Source: JAJEDW01 sp963555775 (GTDB lineage: Bacteria > Acidobacteriota > Terriglobia > 20CM-2-55-15). Taken from it: 64,000 nucleotides of DNA. Made by a program: the position numbers and the translations under genes. Below are positions 25,395-31,500 of the stretch, piece by piece. The stretch is from positions 620,001-684,000 of the forward strand of contig CAUVWY020000009.1 of the NCBI GenBank assembly GCA_963555775.3. The letters run 5' to 3'. Each line of letters opens with the position of its first letter. The stretch's first letter is position 1. Under the pieces are notes generated by a model that was given only the letters and a program-made list of their open reading frames with translations, was not told the DNA's origin and searched no databases.

Positions 25395-25785
25395 TGCGTG
25401 CTTGAAGTTCCACATGTGTGGGGTGAGGCATGAGAATCCAGGCTTGGAGTTTGAGGCGATAATCGACACGGGGTTCACTGGATTTATTCAGCTCCCATTG
25501 TCGGAAGCGTTATCCCTTTCCCTTCCGTTGGAGGGAACAAACTCTGTGACGTTGGCAGACGGATCAACTTTGGTCATGCTCACAGCTTTGGCCAAAGTTA
25601 CCCTGATGGACAGATTTGAGATCGGCGTTGTTTTGCTATCGATGACCGCTAATGACATTCTTGTTGGAATGGATTTTTTGAGGCGATTTGACCGAGCCTT
25701 GGTGGTTTCCAAAAACGTAGGAGTCATTTTGGTAGAAGAAGCGGAATGGAGTGCGGTGTCAGAAGGGAGGGAAGAGTCTTCTTGA
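25345..25785 (+). CDS. IS passenger gene 2: retropepsin-like aspartic protease
   Basis: About 146 residues from a TTG at 25345. An exact start is uncertain because the gene overlaps passenger gene 1. The catalytic motif is EAIIDTGFTGFIQLP, the D-T-G loop of single-domain retropepsins. The second conserved strand is NDILVGMDFLRRFDRALVVS, the equivalent of the ILG/LLG.DFL...  flap-side motif. Such bacterial proteases work as homodimers. Passenger gene 1 is its usual neighbour. Carriage by an IS is notable and suggests a stabilising or addiction-like module, but that is inference. Confidence 0.7.
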   Translation: MASKKTVGIGHYDPTGNACLKFHMCGVRHENPGLEFEAIIDTGFTGFIQLPLSEALSLSLPLEGTNSVTLADGSTLVMLTALAKVTLMDRFEIGVVLLSMTANDILVGMDFLRRFDRALVVSKNVGVILVEEAEWSAVSEGREESS

Positions 25786-25811
25786 TACGGATTTGAAGTG
25801 GTCAGAATATA

Positions 25812-25847
25812 GAAAGCCCACTCCAGGAAAGTGGGCTTTCCGCTTTT
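25812..25847 (+). terminator. Rho-independent terminator inside the IS1595 element
   Basis: Perfect 10-bp stem GAAAGCCCAC (25812-25821) with GTGGGCTTTC (25831-25840), 9-base loop, followed by CGCTTTT. It ends the passenger gene 1-2 transcript 27 bases after the retropepsin stop. Confidence 0.75.
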
Positions 25848-25929
25848 AGAAATACAGGACCTATCCTACAAACAGCATGTTGTCTGTGAAAATATGCTTA
25901 CAGGAACCGATCCGGTATATGGTGTCAAA

Positions 25930-26115
25930 ATGAAACGCGAACCCACCAAAAAAACCACTAACGATCAGCACGCAGTTGATGTGCCCAACCCATCTTATCA
26001 GCCGAACGCTCTGGAACTGAAAAAAGACCTGCGGCTAGAGGGGACATTCCAGGACGCAATCAGGGCCTTGTTGAAGCCTGTAAAGATTCGACGTGTCCTT
26101 CCGAAACGGTCGTAG
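25930..26115 (+). CDS. IS passenger gene 3: small protein ending in PVKIRR motif
   Basis: 61 residues from ATG at 25930. The frame opens earlier, at a GTG inside the terminator hairpin and an ATG at 25894, but neither has a better ribosome site. The tail reads NPSYQPNALELKKDLRLEGT followed by FQDAIRALLKPVKIRRVLPK. Short proteins with a NPPYQPSxxELEEDxxIDxTPEELARALLxPVKIR pattern are widespread companions of mobile and toxin-antitoxin loci and resemble the antitoxin-like half of such modules. The stop lies just before the right inverted repeat. Its function is unknown. Confidence 0.5.
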   Translation: MKREPTKKTTNDQHAVDVPNPSYQPNALELKKDLRLEGTFQDAIRALLKPVKIRRVLPKRS

Positions 26116-26190
26116 CAGTCAAGCCATTTCGCCACTTTCGTATATAATCCCCTTACATTTTATGCCTCGTGGCCGACTGATTTCTCATTG

Positions 26191-26230
26191 AAAAGCCCGG
26201 CTTCAGGCCGGGCATTTTCTTCTCTTTCTT
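26191..26230 (+). terminator. Rho-independent terminator, originally of lectin-like copy 2
   Basis: Stem GCCCGGC (26195-26201) and GCCGGGC (26207-26213) with a TTCAG loop, preceded by AAAA and followed by ATTTTCTTCTCTTTCTT. Before the IS1595 insertion it would have been about 35 bases beyond the end of the lectin-like gene. Confidence 0.8.
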
Positions 26231-26370
26231 CCCCCGTTCCCCCCATCGTCCGCACCCTCTTCCACTTCAATCAGAAACCCTTCAGGTCGGCCCCCTGGCG
26301 CGCTTGATCCGGCGCGAGGAACGCGCCGCTACGCGCGTCCGGCGCGACGAACGCGCCTGAGAACGCGCCG

Positions 26371-26427
26371 TAGCTCTGACGGCGTCTCCGACTCTTCGCC
26401 ACGAAAACCCTTGGGAATGGCGGGCTA
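26371..26427 (-). repeat. Gene-end repeat, copy A
   Basis: Read on the minus strand, it starts TAGCCCGCC with the TAG stop codon of the permease gene and continues through GGGTTTTCG to GAGACGCCGTCAGAGC. About 47 of its 57 bases match copy B at 52372-52428. The start forms a short CCC...GGG hairpin followed by TTTT, as in a terminator. The whole 57 bases are conserved, which is more than a terminator needs. Confidence 0.65.
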
Positions 26428-27663
26428 CCCGAACAACAGGAAACAGATCGCGGCGCCGACAACCGTCATCGAGAGTCCCCACGCCAGCAACTGGTTAAAG
26501 AGCTTCCGGCTTTCCGGTCCAGCGGCGACACCTGCGACACACAGGGCTCCAATCGTCGACAACGGAGAAACGTCCACAAGATGGCCGCCCACGTTCATGG
26601 TCATCGCAAGGGCCTCTGCCATCCCTCCCCCAAGATTCTCGTTCAGTCCCGGGACAATCGGGAGGAACGCCGGGAGGACGACGCCCGAGGTGCTGGAATA
26701 CGCGGATATCAGGCCGACGGTGGCCGCGAGCAAGGGAATGATCGTTTCGCCGGAGGAAACGCGGGTCAGCATATCGACAAAGAGGTCCATGCCGCTGGTC
26801 ATCTCCAGCAGGTTGATCAGAACCGTCACGCCGCAGACCAGCATGATCGTTCCCCACGGCATCCGTTTGATCGCTTCATCCTGATTCGAAGCCCTCAGCA
26901 GGCCGAGGATGACGGCAGCGGCGAACGCGCCCATGCCGACATGGATTTCAAACAGAACGATGCCGACGATGAGCAGGCCGATCATCAACAGCGTCATGAT
27001 CTGATTTCGGTTGAGGGGTTCGACATCTCCGTCCGGTTCTTCAACGCGGTCCTGGCGTGCAAGCAAGGCCCATCCTCCAAACAGCAGATACCCGCCAAAC
27101 GCCACCATGCCGTGTGCCACGAAGTTGTAGAGCCAGGTTTGAACCTCGAGGCCGCCCAGCCCGATCCGAGTCATCACGTCCGAGACGATGATGCCGGTCG
27201 GTGCGATAGGCGACAGCGATCCCGAGTTGGCGCCGTTGCCAACCATGATGGCCATCAGGAACAGCGGAATCTTCATCCGAACCGCTGTTGCCATCGCTAT
27301 CGGCGCCAGCAGTCCCGCTGTTGCGATGTTGCCGGGTCCCATCGACGCCAGTCCTCCGCCCAGGAAGAAATAGAGAATCGGAACCACGCCCACGCGCCCA
27401 CGGCACAGCCGGACGGCTTGCCGCGCCACCTTTTCGAGCGTTCCGTTCGCGTGGGCGCCGCTGAAGAGCAGCGTGACTCCCGCCAGAGTCATGAAGAGAT
27501 TGACGGGGAATCCCCCGATGATCTCCCCCACGGGGAAGCCGCCGATGTAGACCCCGATAAACCAGGCCAGGGCGATCGCAAGCAGTCCCACGTTCAGTGA
27601 AGTGGTGATGCTCAGGGTGACCGCCAGAGCCAGTGCGATGAGAGTGACGATTCCGAGATTCAT
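26425..27663 (-). CDS. MatC/DASS-type dicarboxylate permease
   Basis: 412 residues with about 11-12 membrane spans, for example IVTLIALALAVTLSITTSLN and LGLLAIALAWFIGVYIGGFP-like segments at the start. The repeated half-motifs GPGNIATAGLLAPIAMA and NSGSLSPIAPTGIIVSD, then SAYSSTSGVVLPAFLPI with GGHLVDVSPLSTIGALC, are those of the ion-transporter superfamily (CitT/ArsB/MatC). The MatC_N-like N-terminus fits a dicarboxylate or malonate carrier, but substrate cannot be read from sequence. It lies 7 bases downstream of the D-threonine-aldolase-type gene, so the two form an operon and the enzyme's substrate or product may be transported. The TAG stop is shared with gene-end repeat copy A. Confidence 0.75.
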   Translation of the reverse strand: MNLGIVTLIALALAVTLSITTSLNVGLLAIALAWFIGVYIGGFPVGEIIGGFPVNLFMTLAGVTLLFSGAHANGTLEKVARQAVRLCRGRVGVVPILYFFLGGGLASMGPGNIATAGLLAPIAMATAVRMKIPLFLMAIMVGNGANSGSLSPIAPTGIIVSDVMTRIGLGGLEVQTWLYNFVAHGMVAFGGYLLFGGWALLARQDRVEEPDGDVEPLNRNQIMTLLMIGLLIVGIVLFEIHVGMGAFAAAVILGLLRASNQDEAIKRMPWGTIMLVCGVTVLINLLEMTSGMDLFVDMLTRVSSGETIIPLLAATVGLISAYSSTSGVVLPAFLPIVPGLNENLGGGMAEALAMTMNVGGHLVDVSPLSTIGALCVAGVAAGPESRKLFNQLLAWGLSMTVVGAAICFLLFG

Positions 27664-27670
27664 GAATAGC

Positions 27671-28831
27671 CTACCCGGTTGTGGGTCCCTTCAAGACCCA
27701 GACGTCTTCGACGACGTCGTTACGAATGACGTGGATCCGCTGGTGGAGGTTGACCGTCGGATCGGTATGGGGCGCCAGAAACTGAATTTTGTCCCCTAGC
27801 GTCAGGGGGCGCGATGGGGTTTCGAGATGAAGGAAGCCGTGTTCGTCTCCCGCCCATTCCCACCGGACGCCGGTCAGGTCCAGAGGTTCCGGCCCAAACG
27901 GCCGGTCGGTCGCGAACGCCTTGAATCCGGCGTCCACTGTGACGCGATCGTTGTGGTTCACGCTGATGACGGTGGCCAGCACACGCATCGCTGGAGCAAA
28001 GTCGTTTCCGACGATCTCCCGATAGGCAACGTCCATCATCGGATAGGAGCCGGCCTGAAGTTCGGTGAATTCGGGGATGTCGAGGTCGATGTCCCATGTT
28101 CCCGTCGAACCGCCCGTGAGTGTCCGGGCATCCAGACCCGAGGCGATGAGTGCACGCTGGATTTCGATTGCCTGGCCCAATGCCTGGCGCGAGTGTTGTC
28201 GGCGGGCTTCGAAGCCCGGGGTGTGCGATCCACTGACCGAGTATGCCTGAATGCCCGAGAATTCGAGGTTGGCGCTGGATGCGATGGTTTTTGCCAACTG
28301 AACGGCGCGTTCGTCGCAGGGCATTCCCGTCCGATGGTCTCCGACATCCAGATCGAGCAGCACTTTCAGCATGACACCGGCGCGGATGGCCGACCGGGCG
28401 TACATCGCCGCCTGTGCGGGATGATCCACGACTACCTGGATATCGGCGCCCGTCGAAACCAATCCAGCGACGAAATCCGTCTTGACGGTATCGGCAACCG
28501 GCGTCGTCAACAGAACCGGAATACCAGCGCCCGCCATCCACGCCATTTCGGCAAGAGTCGCGACCGACACGCCCACCGCCCCCGCGGCCATCTGCCGGCG
28601 GGCGATCTCAACGCACTTGTGGGCCTTCGCGTGCGGCCGGAGGCGTTTGCCGGCGGCTGCGACAGCAGTCTGCATCTTGCGGATATTGGCTTCGAAATGT
28701 TCCAGGTTCAGCAGAAGCGCCGGTGTGGGGAGATCCCTGGTGGAAAGTTTCACAGGTAAAATCGGCGGCGCCGGGCGGGGAATACCGTTTCGCCCGAAGT
28801 CGGTTCGGTCCTTGTCACCGGCGTAATTCAA
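27671..28831 (-). CDS. D-threonine aldolase-like PLP enzyme
   Basis: 386 residues, fold type III (alanine-racemase N-domain). The PLP lysine is K69 in RLRPHAKAHKC. Later motifs are MLKVLLDLDVGDHRTG, GIQAYSVSGSH, TGGSTGTWDID (phosphate loop) and ELQAGSYPMMD. The C-terminal metal site reads APHTDPTVNL with H355 and D357. D-threonine aldolases use His-x-Asp here, while D-serine dehydratases use His-x-Cys, so aldol cleavage of a D-3-hydroxyamino acid to glycine and an aldehyde is the best guess. The permease gene follows by 7 bases. A thioesterase-like gene is divergent. Starts downstream of the ATG at 28831 cannot be excluded. Confidence 0.8.
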   Translation of the reverse strand: MNYAGDKDRTDFGRNGIPRPAPPILPVKLSTRDLPTPALLLNLEHFEANIRKMQTAVAAAGKRLRPHAKAHKCVEIARRQMAAGAVGVSVATLAEMAWMAGAGIPVLLTTPVADTVKTDFVAGLVSTGADIQVVVDHPAQAAMYARSAIRAGVMLKVLLDLDVGDHRTGMPCDERAVQLAKTIASSANLEFSGIQAYSVSGSHTPGFEARRQHSRQALGQAIEIQRALIASGLDARTLTGGSTGTWDIDLDIPEFTELQAGSYPMMDVAYREIVGNDFAPAMRVLATVISVNHNDRVTVDAGFKAFATDRPFGPEPLDLTGVRWEWAGDEHGFLHLETPSRPLTLGDKIQFLAPHTDPTVNLHQRIHVIRNDVVEDVWVLKGPTTG

Positions 28832-29015
28832 CCATTTCTCAGTTTTCTCGCTGAAGTTCGGGAATCATATCAGGACGTTCCGGCGATTCTCAATATCCGG
28901 GTTCGATACCGACAGGTTCGAGCCTGTTGGGCCCGATACATCATTCGCGGATCGGACTTTGGTGCGGCAGGGGGGAGATGGATCGTCGGCCGGGTTCTGG
29001 TACTGTGACCGTGCG

Positions 29016-29738
29016 ATGACGACGCCTGCCATAACGATCGAGAACCGCTTCCACGGTCCGAAGGACTCCGGCAACGGAGGGTACTCGTGCGGTTCCGTCG
29101 CGGCGTTCATCGATGGGCCGGCCCGGGTTCGGCTCCGGGTGCCTCCGCCCCTCGATGTTGCCATGGATGTACACCGAACGCCGGAAGGGGTTCGCATCGT
29201 CCATCGGGAGACACTCATCGCCGAAGCGTGGCCCGCGCCCCCCCTGAATCTTGAAGTTCCGCCGCCTCCCACCTTTTCGGAAGCCCGGGAGGCGTCGACC
29301 CGGTACAGCGGTTTCCGGAGCCACCGCTACCCGACGTGCTTCGTGTGCGGGGTCGACCGTGAGCCAGCGGATGGCTTGAGACTGTTCGCCGGCCCGGTCG
29401 CCGGCCGCGAAATCGTGGCGTGCCCCTGGATCCCTCATCGGTCATTGTCCAACGATGGAGAGACGATTCCACCGGTCTTTGTCTGGAGCGCACTGGACTG
29501 TCCTGGAGGGTTTTCGTTCCCGCACCCGGAGTCGGGCACCATTCTTCTGGGCGAATTGTCGGTCGAGTTGATGGCGCCGTTGAAGGCGGGCCAACCCGTG
29601 GTGATCATGGGTTGGGAATTCAGGCGGGACGGACGCAAGCACTCGACCGGCACTGCGATCTTCTCCGAAGGCGGCGTCTGCCACGGCATCGGTCGGGGAA
29701 TCTGGTTCGAGGTCCCGGAGAGCCCCGCGAGTTCGTGA
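29016..29738 (+). CDS. Hotdog-fold thioesterase-like protein
   Basis: 240 residues from ATG at 29016. It opens IENRFHGPKDSGNGGYSCGS, then VAAFIDGPARVRLRVPPPLD, the typical start of acyl-CoA thioesterase-superfamily proteins found in GC-rich bacteria. A CFVCG motif (YPTCFVCGVDREPADGLRLF) and a second hotdog-like half (SVELMAPLKAGQPVVIMGWE, then FRRDGRKHSTGTAIF) follow. The two halves suggest a double-hotdog fold. No catalytic residues can be named with certainty. It is transcribed divergently from the D-threonine-aldolase-type operon. Confidence 0.6.
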   Translation: MTTPAITIENRFHGPKDSGNGGYSCGSVAAFIDGPARVRLRVPPPLDVAMDVHRTPEGVRIVHRETLIAEAWPAPPLNLEVPPPPTFSEAREASTRYSGFRSHRYPTCFVCGVDREPADGLRLFAGPVAGREIVACPWIPHRSLSNDGETIPPVFVWSALDCPGGFSFPHPESGTILLGELSVELMAPLKAGQPVVIMGWEFRRDGRKHSTGTAIFSEGGVCHGIGRGIWFEVPESPASS

Positions 29739-29904
29739 CATCGGGCGCAGCGTGAACGACACAATGTGTCGAAATACGCGAAAACTTCGCAGGCGCGTCA
29801 CAGCCCGTCCGAAGCGGCCCGGACGCCTTGCGGCCTACCCACTACGACCGCCCTCGGGTCAAGGTCTGCGCCCCGGGACCGGCGCCCCTGCCTTGGTTCG
29901 TTGC

Positions 29905-29930
29905 TTAACATCGTTTAACACTGTTTAACA
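29905..29930. promoter_or_regulatory. Three TTAACA repeats at exact 10-bp period
   Basis: TTAACA occurs at 29905-29910, 29915-29920 and 29925-29930, the second and third within GTTTAACA. The 10-bp spacing puts them on one face of the helix, as for adjacent sites of an oligomeric regulator. They lie about 145 bases upstream of the SpoIIE-type phosphatase start. A possible -10 box, TATAGA, is at 29973-29978. Confidence 0.45.
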
Positions 29931-29977
29931 TTTCGAACCGTGCATTTACTGTCTGACCGAACGTACCTGTTTTATAG

Positions 29978-30065
29978 AGAGCGAAAGGGATTCGCTTTTT
30001 GTGAAAGAGCGCGAATCAAATTCGCTTTATGGGGAAGAGCGCGAATCGAATTCGCTTTTGGGGGA
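29978..30065 (+). repeat. Three tandem 28-30-bp hairpin units before the phosphatase gene
   Basis: Units at 29978-30005, 30006-30035 and 30036-30065 each start AGAGCG and contain an inverted repeat of the type GCGAAT-xxx-ATTCGC, followed by TTTxTGGGGGA-like bases. The second and third units differ at only a few positions. The array ends at the ribosome site (GGGGGAGGG) of the phosphatase gene at 30074, so it would lie in the 5' leader if transcription starts near 29985. Confidence 0.65.
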
Positions 30066-30073
30066 GGGCGGTC

Positions 30074-31489
30074 ATGTTTCGGAAAGACAATCGACGTCAG
30101 ATCTGGTTTGGGGCATTCGTGGCCGGAGGTGTCGTCCTGGGCCTGATACTGCTTGCCCAGACCGTTTCGACCTACGTTTACGTTTCGGGCAACCTGGTCA
30201 CACAGGAAGGATTGCGGGATGCCGAGCGTTACATGGCCTCGGCCCAGCGAATGATTCGCCGTGCCGAGGCCACCGATGCCGTTCGGCTCACGTCCGTATT
30301 GACCGACTTGCGCGAAGAGTCGGCCGGGCACATCGTCTGGATGAGACTGGTCGAACCTGGCGGCAGCGTTGTCGCGTCCAGCGGGATGCCGACTGGAGAG
30401 CCGCTGTCGTTTTCGAGTCTGAGGGAAACGATGCGCGATCGCGGTGTGTTCTACGAAACCCGGGAAACACCCGATGGCCCGGTGTTGGTTACGGTGTCGC
30501 CGATTCGCCTGGATGCCCCCGAAGCCGGGATTCCCGGTTCGGACCTTGCACTGCTCGAAGTCGCGGTCGATCTGGACCAGCTTGCGGCGGGTTTCGTTTA
30601 CCTGCGCGCCAACCTTGTCATCGGTGTTTCCGCGGCCCTGGCGCTCCTGGGTACGCTCCTGCTCATACGCCTTCGGTTTCCCCACTATCTTCGCGGCAAG
30701 CAACTCGAGGTTCAGGTGGAGTTGGCCCGGACCGTCCAGGCCGATCTGCTTCCCAAGTCAAAACTGATCTCCAGAGATGCCGAGATTGCGGCCGACTGTC
30801 AACCGGCTGGACATGTGGGCGGCGATTTCTACGATGTGTTCGAGACGGACAACGGACAACTGGCGCTGATGCTTGGGGACGTATGCGGCAAGGGGATCGC
30901 CGCCGCACCGCTGATGGGTTTCATCCAGGGCGCCGCTGAAGCCAGCCCCTGGACCGAATCGTCGTACGATCACGAGACCGCGTCGCGCCGCCTGAACGCT
31001 CTCCTCTACAAGAAAACCGCCGCGGAACGTTTCATCAGCATGTTCTGGGCATATTTCGATCGGGACGGCTCGAAGTTGAACTATGTCAACGCCGGCCACC
31101 TGCCGGCGCTACGCATGCGAATGGGCGCGTCGGGCATCGAAGCCACGCGTTTGTGCGAAGGCGGCCCCGTGCTGGGTGTCGTTCCGGGCGCCGGCTACTC
31201 GCAGGGCCAGGTCGACATCGATCCCGGTGACGTGCTTGTGGTGTTTTCCGACGGCATCGTTGAAACAGAAAATGGTTCGGAAAGGGAGTTCGGCGAGTCC
31301 GGAATCCTGCAAGCTGTCGCTGATGAATGGTACGGGTCGGTGGAGGACATCCGAAGCCGGATCATGGACAATGTCCGGCAGTTTTCCGGCAACCGCCCGG
31401 CCGACGACGACCGTACGTTGATCGTTCTTCGGTTTTCCGCCAACTCGCCTGTGCAGTACGAGGAAGAATCGATTGCGGTCTATGCCTGA
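30074..31489 (+). CDS. Membrane-bound SpoIIE-type serine phosphatase
   Basis: 471 residues from ATG at 30074, set by the GGGGGAGGG site. A first membrane span (FGAFVAGGVVLGLILLAQTV) and a second (VIGVSAALALLGTLLLIRLR) enclose a periplasmic sensor of about 150 residues. The cytoplasmic part starts with a short coiled coil (QLEVQVELARTVQADLLPKS) and a PP2C/SpoIIE domain with AGHVGGDFYDVFE, MLGDVCGKGIAAAPLMGF, NYVNAGHLPALR and LVVFSDGIVETEN, then RPADDDRTLIVLRF. The metal-binding aspartates are present. These proteins usually dephosphorylate anti-sigma-factor antagonists in a partner-switching system, but none is encoded nearby. The PRODH/P5CDH gene starts 11 bases after its stop. Confidence 0.88.
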   Translation: MFRKDNRRQIWFGAFVAGGVVLGLILLAQTVSTYVYVSGNLVTQEGLRDAERYMASAQRMIRRAEATDAVRLTSVLTDLREESAGHIVWMRLVEPGGSVVASSGMPTGEPLSFSSLRETMRDRGVFYETRETPDGPVLVTVSPIRLDAPEAGIPGSDLALLEVAVDLDQLAAGFVYLRANLVIGVSAALALLGTLLLIRLRFPHYLRGKQLEVQVELARTVQADLLPKSKLISRDAEIAADCQPAGHVGGDFYDVFETDNGQLALMLGDVCGKGIAAAPLMGFIQGAAEASPWTESSYDHETASRRLNALLYKKTAAERFISMFWAYFDRDGSKLNYVNAGHLPALRMRMGASGIEATRLCEGGPVLGVVPGAGYSQGQVDIDPGDVLVVFSDGIVETENGSEREFGESGILQAVADEWYGSVEDIRSRIMDNVRQFSGNRPADDDRTLIVLRFSANSPVQYEEESIAVYA

Positions 31490-31500
31490 ATTGTTACACG

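Larger units (their letters stand above)
23832..26152 (+). mobile_element. IS1595-family element with three passenger genes
   Basis: The 2321-bp element has perfect 36-bp terminal inverted repeats (23832-23867 and 26117-26152; outer bases GGGGATTATATACG). It is flanked by an 8-bp direct repeat TTACATTT (23824-23831 and 26153-26160), the target-site size known for IS1595. The transposase occupies the first kilobase. Behind it are three small genes on the same strand and a strong terminator, making this a cargo-carrying or transporter IS. It inserted into the 3' end of lectin-like copy 2. The perfect ends and intact transposase indicate a recent insertion. Confidence 0.92.

Noticed and set aside
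29978..30065. The three 28-30-bp units as a CRISPR array
   Set aside because: They are contiguous with no unique spacers, are hairpins themselves, and no cas genes are nearby.
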